Shown here piece after piece: positions 51,819-60,802 of a stretch of DNA of 64,000 bases. Where the stretch lies: contig NZ_QGTG01000004.1 in assembly GCF_003182155.1 (NCBI RefSeq), positions 477,247 to 541,246 on the forward strand, given 5' to 3'. The position numbers and the translations under genes are program-made. Source of the DNA: Chitinophaga sp. S165 (GTDB taxonomy: Bacteria > Bacteroidota > Bacteroidia > Chitinophagales > Chitinophagaceae). Every line of letters starts with the position of its first letter. Position 1 is the first letter of the stretch. The notes beneath the pieces are model-generated. The model made no database searches. It was not told where the DNA came from and saw nothing but the letters and a program-made list of their open reading frames with translations.

Positions 51819-52648
51819 ATATGAATACATTTACCAGCCACAACATCGCTCTGGGAAAGGAAAGAACAATAAGCGATACCGCTATTTTATTAAAAGATAG
51901 CAATCTGTGGAAGTCCGTAAAAAACACAGTTGAACTATTTTACCCCGGCCCGCAGAAGGAAAATGCAAAATACAGCGTTGTTGACCTGGGATGCCTTGAA
52001 GGAGGATACTCTTTGGAGTTCGCTAAAATGGGCTTTAATACGCTGGGAATAGAAGTACGACAGGATAACATCGACAAATGTAACTACGTCAAACAGCAGT
52101 CAGGCCTGAGTAATCTGAATTTCGCGAAGGATGATGTAAGAAATCTGAAAAACTACGGAAAATTTGATATCACACTTTGTTATGGCCTGCTTTATCATCT
52201 TGATAACCCTGTAGCATATCTGAAAACCATCTGCGAAAACACCAACAAGGCACTGATCCTTCATACACACTATGCAAATGAATTTGATTTCAGATATAAC
52301 CTCGGAGCACTCAACAACCTTTACAGGCCATTTGAGAAGCGAATTAAGCCCTTATACACGAAGAGGAACTTCCGGTTAGGGCGATTAACAACTCATGAAG
52401 GATACAGGGGCAGATGGTACAAAGAATGGAACGCAGGTACTGCAGACAATAAAGTGAATAAAATGTTATGGGCGTCCCACGGTAATTATCAATCATTCTG
52501 GCTGTTAAAGAGAGATCTGATAAAGGCCTTGTACGCTGTAGGGTTTGATCATGTGTTCGAGCAAACCAACTTTACAGGCGACGATATGGCGCCTGACAAT
52601 TACATTGACTATAATGATCGTAGTATGATTGTAGCGTTTAAGAAATAA
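51812..52648 (+). CDS. SAM-dependent methyltransferase, class I
   Basis: A 278-residue (or 275, from ATG 51821) methyltransferase. SAM motif I is YSVVDLGCLEGGYSLEFAKM, the acidic end of strand 2 is LGIEVRQDNIDKC, motif III region FAKDDVRNLKNYG, and motif IV/V ITLCYGLLYHLDNPVAYLK. The C-terminal ~100 residues (RLTTHEGYRGRWYKEWNAGT, ASHGNYQSFWLLKRDLIKAL) are a lineage-specific cap. Substrate unknown. The first ATG lies inside the 3' arm of a leader hairpin, so initiation may be structure-dependent or may use the second ATG. Ends 1 bp from the convergent NmrA gene. Confidence 0.83.
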   Translation: MLYMNTFTSHNIALGKERTISDTAILLKDSNLWKSVKNTVELFYPGPQKENAKYSVVDLGCLEGGYSLEFAKMGFNTLGIEVRQDNIDKCNYVKQQSGLSNLNFAKDDVRNLKNYGKFDITLCYGLLYHLDNPVAYLKTICENTNKALILHTHYANEFDFRYNLGALNNLYRPFEKRIKPLYTKRNFRLGRLTTHEGYRGRWYKEWNAGTADNKVNKMLWASHGNYQSFWLLKRDLIKALYAVGFDHVFEQTNFTGDDMAPDNYIDYNDRSMIVAFKK

Positions 52649-52649
52649 C

Positions 52650-53531
52650 TTATAACGTTGAAATAAATTTTGCTGCATCGGTCCATTCTACCTGCGGATA
52701 ACGGTGATTATCCAGCGGTGAGAGCTGTACACTGAACATGCTTTGTATATACTGACTTTGCTGCCAGTCGGGATAGAGTTCATTTTCTCCTTCCGGATGA
52801 GCGGCGCGTTCCTGTTTATTTTGAGCGGCCAATTCAGCTAAACTTCCCATACGGATAAGCTTAAATTCCTCTTTCTTTATAGTAGTAGCAACGGTGGCTA
52901 ATTCCTGCGGACTAATCTGAAAACCTGCAATACGCAATATCCTGGGAGCGGCAGTGTCTAAAGCAACAGCAGCTGTATAAGCAGCAGTATTATCCATAGT
53001 GGTAAAGTCAAGCCGCCAATCGGGATCTTCCCAATAACCTACTGTGTTGTTCTCCAGGTCGAGCAGGGGAGTATGGTTTGATAAAAGTTCAGCAAAAGCG
53101 CCATTGAGGACAGATGTTGCTGCAATGGGCGCTCTGTCCAATCGTTCGTGGAATTCCCGCCTCAGATCGAAGTTGCGGTTTTCACCAGCTGGAAGTTTTG
53201 TAAAATCGGCAGCGAAATCAGAAGGAATGAAACGGTGTACGCCGGCATTAACAGCAGCATTGAGGAGGATGGTCTGAACATCTACAATAACGTCATGTAG
53301 CCCCTGTAAAGCGGAAACTACACAATCAACCTCTCTGCAAGCCAGTGTCATTTCATTGACATTGGTCATATCTGTCTGAATAATGCCGACATCATATTGC
53401 TTGAGCCTGGCTATCTTGCTCAATGCTGTATTGGGGCGGATAACAACTCGTATGTCAGCACCTCTTTTACGTAGTTCACGGATGATCCTGCTACCGAGAT
53501 TTCCTGTTCCGCCTGCTACTAAGATTTTCAT
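52650..53531 (-). CDS. NmrA-like NAD(P)-binding protein
   Basis: A 293-residue atypical short-chain dehydrogenase. N-terminal GGTGNLGSRIIRELRKRGAD binds NAD(P); CVVSALQGLHDVIVDVQTIL and NAGVHRFIPSDFAADFTKLP correspond to the NmrA / isoflavone-reductase core, where a catalytic Lys or Tyr would be expected around DFTKLPAGENRN. C-terminal region with TTMDNTAAYTAAVALDT. Could be a redox-sensing regulator or a reductase. Transcribed toward the methyltransferase; a terminator separates it from the HD gene upstream. Confidence 0.83.
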   Translation of the reverse strand: MKILVAGGTGNLGSRIIRELRKRGADIRVVIRPNTALSKIARLKQYDVGIIQTDMTNVNEMTLACREVDCVVSALQGLHDVIVDVQTILLNAAVNAGVHRFIPSDFAADFTKLPAGENRNFDLRREFHERLDRAPIAATSVLNGAFAELLSNHTPLLDLENNTVGYWEDPDWRLDFTTMDNTAAYTAAVALDTAAPRILRIAGFQISPQELATVATTIKKEEFKLIRMGSLAELAAQNKQERAAHPEGENELYPDWQQSQYIQSMFSVQLSPLDNHRYPQVEWTDAAKFISTL

Positions 53532-53587
53532 GTGATTGCCTTTTTATAATTGTTATAGCATTATTAATGCCTGTTTTGTAGGCAACA

Positions 53588-53618
53588 AAGAAGCGCCTCA
53601 TAAAATGGGGCGCTTCTT
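53588..53618 (-). terminator. Terminator after the HD-domain gene
   Basis: AAGAAGCGCC and GGCGCTTCTT form a 10-bp stem with an 11-nt loop; on the minus strand a short T-rich stretch follows (CTTCTTTGTT). Confidence 0.7.
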
Positions 53619-53643
53619 ACATGTTTTGCTTGTTCACTTATCC

Positions 53644-54291
53644 TTATTCACTCCACGGAGATTGTAGAATGAAATCGCAGAAATTCTTTCTTTGAAAATC
53701 AGGGATCATAAAAGCACAGATATCGGCGTTCATATTCCCAAAGGTAGTATCCGTTTTATGTTTAAAACCTTCAAAGAAAGTAGGTATGATGGTTTTCTTA
53801 AAATCCGTACGCGGATACTGTTTAATAATATCCTCACGATGGCTTTCCGACAGATGCTCATATCCTCTGCCTACTACATCCAGCGCTACTCCATAATTCA
53901 ATAATGCTACTTCAGCTTCTTTATGTTCTGCAATGCCGGGCGATGTGTGCAAAGCAACAGCATCCCATACTAATTGAAGCACCTGCGGAGGAAGGCCATG
54001 ACTCCTGAGAAAATCACGTGCTGCGTTAGCGCCGTCTATTTCAAATCTTTTGTCCGGACTGCTGTAATGTGGAGTAAGACCCAGGTCATGAAAAGCAGAA
54101 CTGACATATAAGAGTTCAGGATCATAAGGGATCTTTTTCTGTTCTCCGTTCAGAGACGCGAATAAAAAGGTCCTTATGGAATGGTTATAGAGAAACTCCG
54201 TACCATGTTCTCTTAATAATTCTGTGGCCTGTCTGGCTATTGTGCTGTCGGGGATTTTGATACCTGCAACAGTCTTTGGTTGTACATGCAT
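53644..54291 (-). CDS. HD-domain protein, cyanamide-hydratase-like
   Basis: A 215-residue metal-dependent HD-fold protein. First metal His H37 in LYNHSIRTFLFAS, the HD pair H68-D69 in SSAFHDLGLTPHY, and later His/Asp in DAVALHTSPGIAEHKEAE and LDVVGRGYEHLSESHREDI. This arrangement resembles the cyanamide-hydratase-like HD group rather than nucleotide phosphohydrolases with a long signalling domain. Substrate unknown. Next gene upstream is the AhpD-like one (42 bp). Confidence 0.82.
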   Translation of the reverse strand: MHVQPKTVAGIKIPDSTIARQATELLREHGTEFLYNHSIRTFLFASLNGEQKKIPYDPELLYVSSAFHDLGLTPHYSSPDKRFEIDGANAARDFLRSHGLPPQVLQLVWDAVALHTSPGIAEHKEAEVALLNYGVALDVVGRGYEHLSESHREDIIKQYPRTDFKKTIIPTFFEGFKHKTDTTFGNMNADICAFMIPDFQRKNFCDFILQSPWSE

Positions 54292-54333
54292 AATCGTCTT
54301 TTAAACTATACAATGTTGGTGTTAAAACGCGTC

Positions 54334-54786
54334 TCAGAGTGCCATTGTTTTCGTCGATATACCTATGCGATTTAGAAAGTTAATATGACTGATGCAGACA
54401 ATGATATCAGCTACTTCCTTGATGTTGAAATGAGTTTTAAGCTTTTCGTATGTTTCATCAGCAACGCCATGAACGGAAATGTGAGTTATTTCTTCAACTG
54501 CCTGAAGAACGCTTCTTTCAACATCGGTAAAAAGTGGACTTTCCTGCCAGGCCGAAAGGGCAAATATCCTGCGGGGCGTTTCACCGTGTTGTAAGGCTTC
54601 TGTTGTATGGTAGTCAACACAAAAAGCACATTTGTTGATCTGTGAAGCCCTGATCTTAATAATCTCGATCAGGCTTTTGGGTATTGAAGATTGATACAGA
54701 CGGGTGTCCATATTTGCAATCAGGTCCCAGTACATTGGTTCTTCTTTCCAGACGTCAAGACGTTCTTTGATAATCTTAGTAGACAT
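54334..54786 (-). CDS. Carboxymuconolactone decarboxylase / AhpD-like protein
   Basis: A 150-residue helical protein. The redox motif is NKCAFCVDYHTTEA (C53, C56, H60), as in AhpD-type alkylhydroperoxidases, which use the Cys pair and the downstream His for peroxide or disulfide chemistry. Conserved LSAWQESPLFTDVERSVLQA and VADIIVCISHINFLNRI. Start at ATG 54786 (MSTKIIKERLD); the frame is open to 54825. CGTTGT/ACAACG inverted copies flank the region just upstream (54790-54811). Confidence 0.85.
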   Translation of the reverse strand: MSTKIIKERLDVWKEEPMYWDLIANMDTRLYQSSIPKSLIEIIKIRASQINKCAFCVDYHTTEALQHGETPRRIFALSAWQESPLFTDVERSVLQAVEEITHISVHGVADETYEKLKTHFNIKEVADIIVCISHINFLNRIGISTKTMAL

Positions 54787-54947
54787 AATCGTTGTTTTAT
54801 TTATGACAACGAAATTCCCTAACAAAAATGCCCTGTTTCTTGAACTAGGTTAAGAAATTTTATCACAAGATAGAATAGGGTAGTTTAAACGCCATTTTGG
54901 AGGAGTATAGGCACGCTGAACAAGCCAGTGGGATGATGGATAATGCA

Positions 54948-54982
54948 TAAAAAAACCGTCTCAGTTGAGACGGCTTTTTTCT
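54948..54982 (-). terminator. Terminator of the nrdAB operon
   Basis: AAAAAACCGTCTCA-GT-TGAGACGGCTTTTTT; minus-strand T run after the stem, directly after the nrdA stop. Confidence 0.9.
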
Positions 54983-55004
54983 ATAAATGATGTTTGATAT
55001 TTCA

Positions 55005-57428
55005 TTATGCACTGCAGGTTACACAACCTTCTTCCATGGTACATACTGCACCTTCTACAAATTCTACTTCATCCAGTTTGGAATCAACAGCTGCTTTAGC
55101 ACCTTTTGCTTCAAGCGTTTTCGCTTCAGCTTTCTTTTCTACCATTGGTTCCATCTGTTGACCACCTTGTTTTTCAACAGTGAACTGTACCGCCTGTGTA
55201 GCAGCCTGTGTACGCAGGTAGTACATACCTGTTTTCAGGCCTTTCTTCCATGCGTAGAAGTGCATAGAGGTCAGTTTAGCTGCAGAAGGAGTGTCAACGA
55301 ACAGGTTCAGAGACTGTGACTGGCAGATGAATGCGCCACGGTCTGCCGCCATATCGATGATAGTACGTTGTTTGATCTCCCAAACTGTTTTGTACAGTTC
55401 CTTGATCTGTGTTGGGATCTCAGGGATCTGCTGGATAGAGCCGTTGGAGGAAATGATCTTATTCTTCATATCATTGTCCCACAGGCCGAGTTCTACCAGA
55501 TCTTTCAGGAGATGTTTATTCACTACTACGAACTCACCGCTCAGTACGCGACGGGTGTAGATATTTGACGTGTAAGGTTCGAAACATTCGTTGTTACCCA
55601 GGATCTGAGAAGTAGAGGCAGTTGGCATTGGCGCCAGCAACAGGGAGTTGCGGATACCATGTTTCTTGATCTCTGCTTTCAGGCCTGTCCAGTCCCAACG
55701 TGTTGATGGAGTTACACCCCACATATCGAACTGCAGGATCCCTTTGGATGCTGGTGATCCTTCGTATGTTTCATAAGCACCGTCTTTTATAGCCAGGTCT
55801 TTTGATGCATTCAATGCAGCAAAGTAGATGGTTTCAAAGATCTCACTGTTCAGCTGCTTAGCTTCTTCACTTTCGAACGGATAACGCATCAGGATGAAAG
55901 CATCCGCCAGACCCTGTACACCCAGACCGATAGGACGGTGGCGCAGGTTACTGTTACGTGCTTCGTCAACCGGATAGAAGTTATTATCGATGATACGGTT
56001 CAGGTTCAGTGAAGCCTGATAAGTTACTTCGTATAATTTTTCGTGATCGAACTGACCATCTATTACGAAGCGAGGTAATGCCAGTGAAGCGAGGTTACAT
56101 ACTGCTACTTCATTTGCATCAGTATATTCGATGATCTCTGTACACAGGTTGGAGCTCTTGATAGTACCCAGGTTCTGCTGGTTTGATTTGCGGTTAGCGG
56201 AATCTTTATACAGCAGGTAAGGAGTACCGGTTTCGATCTGCGCATCGAGGATAGCAAACCACAGGTCCTGTGCTTTTACTGTTCTGCGTGCACGGTTCTC
56301 TTTCTCATATTGTGTGTAGAGCTTTTCGAAGGCTTCGCCCCAGCACTCATGCAGTCCTGGTGCTTCATGAGGGCAGAACAGGCTCCAGTCGCCATTTTCT
56401 TCTACACGTTTCATGAACAGGTCCGGCATCCACAGTGCAAAGAAGAGGTCTCTTGCACGCATTTCTTCCTTACCGTGGTTCTTACGCAGGTCGAGGAATT
56501 CGAATACGTCAGCATGCCATGGTTCCAGGTAGATAGCGAAAGCGCCTTTACGTTTACCGCCGCCCTGGTCTACATAACGTGCAGTATCATTGAATACGCG
56601 CAGCATTGGGATGATACCGTTAGAAGTACCGTTGGTACCACTGATATAAGAGCCTGTAGCACGGATATTATGAATGCTCAGACCAATACCACCAGCGCTC
56701 TGGGAGATCTTCGCAGTTTGTTTCAGTGTATCGTAGATACCCTCGATACTGTCGTCCTGCATAGTCAGCAGGAAGCAGCTGGACATCTGTGGTTTAGGTG
56801 TACCAGCGTTAAAGAGGGTAGGAGTAGCGTGTGTGAACCAGCGCTCGCTCATCAGGTTGTATGTCTTGATAGCAGATTCGATATCTTCTTTATGGATACC
56901 GACAGACACACGCATGAACATATGCTGTGGACGTTCTGCCACCTTGCCGTCTACCTTCAGCAGGTAAGAGCGTTCCAGTGTTTTGAAACCAAAATAATCG
57001 AAAGCAAAGTCACGGTCATAGATGATGCTGGAATCAAGAACTTCAGCATTATTCTTGATGATCTCATATACATCATCAGAGATCAGTGGCGCAGGTTTCC
57101 CTACTTTAGGATCGATATAATCATACAGTTTCTTCATTGTTTTAGAGAATGATTTCACTGTATTTTTATGGAGATTGCTCACCGCAATACGCGATGCAAG
57201 CAAGGCATAGTCAGGATGTTTAGTAGTAAGCGATGCTGCTGTTTCAGCAGCAAGATTATCCAGCTCGCTGGTAGTTACTCCATCATATAAACCCTGTATC
57301 ACTTTCTTAGCTACGTCTATGGCGTCTACGTACTCCGCATTCAGTCCATAACAGAGCTTTTCAACACGAGCAGTAATCTTGTCAAACTTAACAGCTTCTT
57401 TGTGGCCGTCGCGCTTAATTACAAACAT
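55005..57428 (-). CDS. nrdA: Ribonucleoside-diphosphate reductase, alpha subunit (class Ia)
   Basis: An 807-residue catalytic subunit reducing NDPs to dNDPs. N-terminal ATP-cone (MFVIKRDGHKEAVKFDKITA, ~1-90) gives dATP control. The 10-stranded barrel has the redox Cys in PQMSSCFLLTMQDDSIEGIY, the radical-chain loop NLCTEIIEYTDANEVAVCNL with the catalytic Cys, and LLAPMPTASTSQILGNNECF with the tyrosine relay. C-terminal CVTCSA supplies the thioredoxin-reducible pair after a degenerate Lys/Glu/Ala linker. Similar to eukaryotic-type R1. Downstream of nrdB with 83 bp between. Confidence 0.95.
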   Translation of the reverse strand: MFVIKRDGHKEAVKFDKITARVEKLCYGLNAEYVDAIDVAKKVIQGLYDGVTTSELDNLAAETAASLTTKHPDYALLASRIAVSNLHKNTVKSFSKTMKKLYDYIDPKVGKPAPLISDDVYEIIKNNAEVLDSSIIYDRDFAFDYFGFKTLERSYLLKVDGKVAERPQHMFMRVSVGIHKEDIESAIKTYNLMSERWFTHATPTLFNAGTPKPQMSSCFLLTMQDDSIEGIYDTLKQTAKISQSAGGIGLSIHNIRATGSYISGTNGTSNGIIPMLRVFNDTARYVDQGGGKRKGAFAIYLEPWHADVFEFLDLRKNHGKEEMRARDLFFALWMPDLFMKRVEENGDWSLFCPHEAPGLHECWGEAFEKLYTQYEKENRARRTVKAQDLWFAILDAQIETGTPYLLYKDSANRKSNQQNLGTIKSSNLCTEIIEYTDANEVAVCNLASLALPRFVIDGQFDHEKLYEVTYQASLNLNRIIDNNFYPVDEARNSNLRHRPIGLGVQGLADAFILMRYPFESEEAKQLNSEIFETIYFAALNASKDLAIKDGAYETYEGSPASKGILQFDMWGVTPSTRWDWTGLKAEIKKHGIRNSLLLAPMPTASTSQILGNNECFEPYTSNIYTRRVLSGEFVVVNKHLLKDLVELGLWDNDMKNKIISSNGSIQQIPEIPTQIKELYKTVWEIKQRTIIDMAADRGAFICQSQSLNLFVDTPSAAKLTSMHFYAWKKGLKTGMYYLRTQAATQAVQFTVEKQGGQQMEPMVEKKAEAKTLEAKGAKAAVDSKLDEVEFVEGAVCTMEEGCVTCSA

Positions 57429-57511
57429 GGGTAGGTGAATTTAAGAGGTTGAGTAATATGAATTATGGTTAGTTGGCAAATTCTGCAATAAGCTGCAATT
57501 ATTATGCCTTA

Positions 57512-58483
57512 TTAGAAATCTTCGTCCAGGCTGAAGGTTTGTGTATCCTTGCCGGACATCACACCTGCTTTCTGATAATCACCTACTCTCTTTTCAAAGA
57601 AGTTGGTCTTACCCTGCAGGGAGATCATTTCCATAAAGTCAAACGGATTTGCCGTGTTGTATATTTTAGTATAGCCCAGTTCACTTAACCAGCGGTCAGC
57701 AACAAACTCGATGTATTCGCCCATCAGTTTACTGTTCATACCGATCAGCGCTACTGGTAATGCTTCTGTGATAAATTCCTTTTCGATAGTAACCGCATCA
57801 CGGATGATAGTGTGTACCTGTTCTTCCGGCAGTTTGTTTTCCAGCATGCTGTACAGCAGACAGGCAAACTCACAGTGTAAACCTTCGTCACGGCTGATCA
57901 GTTCATTAGAGAAGGTCAGGCCTGGCATTAATCCTCTTTTCTTCAGCCAGAAGATAGAGCAGAAGCTACCGCTGAAGAAGATACCTTCAACAGCAGCAAA
58001 AGCCACCAGACGTTCAGCAAAGTTGCCGTTGTCTATCCAGCGCAGTGCCCATTCCGCTTTTTTCTTTACAGCAGGTACTGTATCAATTGCATGGAACAGA
58101 CGGTCTTTTTCTGCCGGGTCCTTTACATAAGTATCTATTAATAATGCGTACGTCTCTGAGTGGATGTTTTCCATCATGATCTGGAAACCATAGAAGCAAC
58201 GCGCTTCCGGTAACTGTACCTCACTCATGAAGTTAACAGCAAGGTTCTCGTTAACGATACCGTCGCTTGCTGCAAAAAATGCTAATACGTGTGTGATGAA
58301 ATGACGCTCTCCATCATTGAGGTTGCCCCAATCCTTCATATCTGCACTCAGATCAATCTCCTCTGCTGTCCAGAAACTAGCCTCATGTTGTTTGTACTTC
58401 TCCCAAACCTTCGGATAGTTGATAGGCAGCAATACAAATCTGTCTTTGTTTTCTTTTAAAAGCAGTTCATTCTCTAAATTCAT
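57512..58483 (-). CDS. nrdB: Ribonucleoside-diphosphate reductase, beta subunit (class Ia)
   Basis: A 323-residue radical-generating subunit. Ferritin-like fold with di-iron ligands: the acidic residue in TAEEIDLSADMKDWGNLND, GERHFITHVLAFFAASDGIV, EARCFYGFQIMMENIHSETY where the Glu/His pair and the radical Tyr are expected, then FSGSFCSIFWLKKRGLMPGL and SRDEGLHCEFACLLY. The C-terminus SLDEDF is the R1-docking tail. Eukaryote-like R2. First gene of the operon, behind a ~220-nt leader with a consensus promoter. Confidence 0.95.
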   Translation of the reverse strand: MNLENELLLKENKDRFVLLPINYPKVWEKYKQHEASFWTAEEIDLSADMKDWGNLNDGERHFITHVLAFFAASDGIVNENLAVNFMSEVQLPEARCFYGFQIMMENIHSETYALLIDTYVKDPAEKDRLFHAIDTVPAVKKKAEWALRWIDNGNFAERLVAFAAVEGIFFSGSFCSIFWLKKRGLMPGLTFSNELISRDEGLHCEFACLLYSMLENKLPEEQVHTIIRDAVTIEKEFITEALPVALIGMNSKLMGEYIEFVADRWLSELGYTKIYNTANPFDFMEMISLQGKTNFFEKRVGDYQKAGVMSGKDTQTFSLDEDF

Positions 58484-58709
58484 CGCTCAATAATTTTATA
58501 TGGTTAACGTATACAGATAGAAAGGACATGACGGAGATTCTTATTCCCACGTTATACTGATTTGGACCCTTTCATGATACCCTTTGATACGTAGATGTTC
58601 CGACCGAATTTTCATGTGCCGGCTGGTTGGAATTCCCTCACCGGCTACCGGGGTGTTCGCTTATATCCCTGGAGACTTAACAATCGTGTCGTGAACTGAT
58701 ACAAATGTA
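58484..58709 (-). promoter_or_regulatory. nrdB promoter and long structured 5' leader
   Basis: Minus-strand TACATTTG (complement of 58702-58709) is a full -7 match, giving a ~215-nt leader before the nrdB ATG. Within it GCCGG-TGAGGGAATTCCAACCA-GCCGGC forms a stem-loop at about 58616-58643, flanked by CCCCGG and ACATGAAAATTC, and two GTATC direct repeats lie downstream. Not a recognised riboswitch. The remaining bases to 58961 upstream of the ABC gene are AT-rich and show no gene. Confidence 0.5.
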
Positions 58710-58961
58710 CACATCAATGACACCTGACCCTTTTTTAGTTTTTAACAGCGTGTGGAAAAACAGCTGATGAATTTTGAAGACATACCATGACAGCGCACTC
58801 GGGAGAAAGAGGGATATTAATAAATCCTTAATTCACATTTCCCACGCACAAAAGCCTATGAGTATAACGTCTATAGCCCGAAAATTTTGTTAAATCACCT
58901 GATGCAAATTGACTTTCAGCTATTTATTACACATATTTACAAATAAATTATATTTCTCCAT

Positions 58962-59594
58962 ATGGCTTCTCATATACTAAGTCTTCACCATGTTATAAAA
59001 TCCTATCATGACAGGGTGGTGTTAGATATCCACAACCTTGAACTGAATTATGGGGTTTACTGGTTATTGGGAGCCAATGGCGCCGGGAAAACAACCGCTA
59101 TGAAGGTCATGGCCGGACTGATCCCATTTAAAGGCGATATCCTGCTGGAGAATGATATCAACTGTAATAAACAGCCCGTTCAATACCGTCGCCTTGTGAA
59201 TTACGCAGAGGCGGAACCCCTTTACCCTGGCTTTGTGACCGGTAGTGACCTTGTTTCCCTGTACGTGAAAACCAAAGGGAAAGGGTATAAAGACGTGCAG
59301 GAAATGATCGATCTGATGGGAGTTGCATCGTTTATCCACCAGCCTGTAAGCAGCTACTCCAGCGGTATGTTGAAAAAGGTCTCCCTGCTGCTGGCATTTA
59401 CCGGTACTCCTAAGGTGATCTTGCTGGATGAACCGCTAATTACACTTGATACACAATCACTTCCACTGTTATACACATTAGTAGAGGAATTCCACCGGCA
59501 ATTTGGGGTCACTTTTTGTATCACCTCTCATCAACCGGTAACTGCCGGATCGATCCACCTGCAGGTGGAAGGAAAAAATATTGTGAAGATCTAA
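58962..59594 (+). CDS. ABC transporter ATP-binding protein
   Basis: A 210-residue nucleotide-binding subunit. Walker A is GANGAGKTT (residues 37-45), the signature is SSGMLKKVSL (starting SYSSG), Walker B KVILLDEPLITLD, and the H-loop CITSHQP. The size and the missing extra domains fit an ABC-2/export ATPase. Q-loop region NYAEAEPLYPGF. It lies 9 bp before a large membrane protein gene, its likely partner. Confidence 0.92.
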   Translation: MASHILSLHHVIKSYHDRVVLDIHNLELNYGVYWLLGANGAGKTTAMKVMAGLIPFKGDILLENDINCNKQPVQYRRLVNYAEAEPLYPGFVTGSDLVSLYVKTKGKGYKDVQEMIDLMGVASFIHQPVSSYSSGMLKKVSLLLAFTGTPKVILLDEPLITLDTQSLPLLYTLVEEFHRQFGVTFCITSHQPVTAGSIHLQVEGKNIVKI

Positions 59595-59603
59595 TTATCC
59601 CCA

Positions 59604-60710
59604 ATGGCTTTATCCAAGATATTCACAGTGCGTTATTACGCGAAGAACACAGGGTTTTTCCTCGTGTTGTTCTATTTCTTTTTTGGTATTGTTCCCGGCG
59701 GACAACTACCTTCTTATCACCATACCTTAATAAAGGGCTTTACGGGTAGCCTGGACTTCCTGGCCCTCGTATGCCTGGGCTGGTTGTTGTACAATCTGAA
59801 ATGCATTGCGTTTATCGTCAATGTATTATCCACAAAAGAACACACCTTCCTTTTTGGTACTCTCGGTCTGCTGGAAGGTCCCGCCAAATGGCGTACCTGG
59901 TTATGGTTGCATGTTACGCTCTATGCCCCTGTACTGATATACAGCGGGATCGCTGCATTGATAGCCATACAGTTACATTTTCATTTATCTGCTGTTATTA
60001 TAGGGTTATTTAATATCGTGATGGTCATTGCGCCACTTTGGCTCTATGATCAAAAAATGAAACATCCCGGTACGGTATCTTTCCTGGCCCGATGGCAGCA
60101 ATGGCTGAACAAGACCATCCGGAAGCCGGTTTGGTCATTGTATGGTTATGAACTGCTGAATAATAATATGAAGTCACTAGCTATCGCCAAAGTGGTATCG
60201 GGAGGAATAGTCATTATTACCTGTTCGCTGATGGGTACAGCATATGACGTGCGCTTTGTACTGGTAGGGTTCCTGGTATGTATCCTGTCACAGGTAGTAC
60301 TGATATACAATCACAGGCGTTTTGATGATCTTTATCTTTCCCTGCTGCCACAGTTGCCGGTGCAAATGTGGAAAAGATACCTGCAGACAGGGTTACTATA
60401 TTTAGTATTGTTACTACCCGAAAGCATCCTGCTGACTTACAGGATATGGGAACAGACGACGCCAGCACATATTATCATGCTGGTCGCTACCGGAGTATCT
60501 GTGTTATTATTGTTGCGTAGCCTGTTGTATTTTCCACAGATGGACCAGGACAGATATTTCCGCTGGGTGCTGATCATCATCGTTGTATTACTTTTTATGG
60601 GATTGGCACACTTATATTGGTATGGAATTATCCTGCTCCAGGTACCGGCGCTTACTATTTTTTACAATAGGTATTACCGTTATGAGGCTCCCCTGGAAAA
60701 GGTAGACTGA
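59604..60710 (+). CDS. Multi-pass membrane protein, putative ABC exporter permease
   Basis: A 368-residue protein with about 9-10 predicted membrane helices (NTGFFLVLFYFFFGIVPGGQ; SLDFLALVCLGWLLYNLK; LHFHLSAVIIGLFNIVMVIA; VVSGGIVIITCSLMG; LLYLVLLLPESILLTY; LIIIVVLLFMGLAHLYWYG). I see no named permease motif, but gene order and the 9-bp spacing after the ATPase make it the transmembrane half of an ABC-2-like exporter. Substrate unknown. The N-terminus is basic (SKIFTVRYYAKN), as expected for an inside start. Confidence 0.72.
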   Translation: MALSKIFTVRYYAKNTGFFLVLFYFFFGIVPGGQLPSYHHTLIKGFTGSLDFLALVCLGWLLYNLKCIAFIVNVLSTKEHTFLFGTLGLLEGPAKWRTWLWLHVTLYAPVLIYSGIAALIAIQLHFHLSAVIIGLFNIVMVIAPLWLYDQKMKHPGTVSFLARWQQWLNKTIRKPVWSLYGYELLNNNMKSLAIAKVVSGGIVIITCSLMGTAYDVRFVLVGFLVCILSQVVLIYNHRRFDDLYLSLLPQLPVQMWKRYLQTGLLYLVLLLPESILLTYRIWEQTTPAHIIMLVATGVSVLLLLRSLLYFPQMDQDRYFRWVLIIIVVLLFMGLAHLYWYGIILLQVPALTIFYNRYYRYEAPLEKVD

Positions 60711-60714
60711 CGAC

Positions 60715-60729
60715 TCACTATCATAGTGA
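60715..60729. promoter_or_regulatory. 15-bp perfect palindrome after the exporter genes
   Basis: TCACTAT-C-ATAGTGA, 5 bp after the permease stop and 74 bp before the DUF2314 gene. Its size and symmetry fit a dimer operator, but it may also be a chance element. Confidence 0.35.
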
Positions 60730-60802
60730 AATTATGGGTATATTCGTCCGGAGGTCGTAAACGGGGCACGCAAGGACACAAACATATTTTTAACCATTAT
60801 CT

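Noticed and set aside
58610..58680. Cobalamin, FMN or TPP riboswitch in the nrdB leader
   Set aside because: Fragments such as GCCGGTGAGGGAATTCC, and CGGGGTG on the other strand, recall these classes. The B12 box, the GCCACTG element, the FMN core order and the TPP CTGAGA element are absent, so none can be called.
58752..58762. DnaA box / replication origin
   Set aside because: One imperfect TGTGGAAAA match without a cluster, and no dnaA or dnaN nearby.
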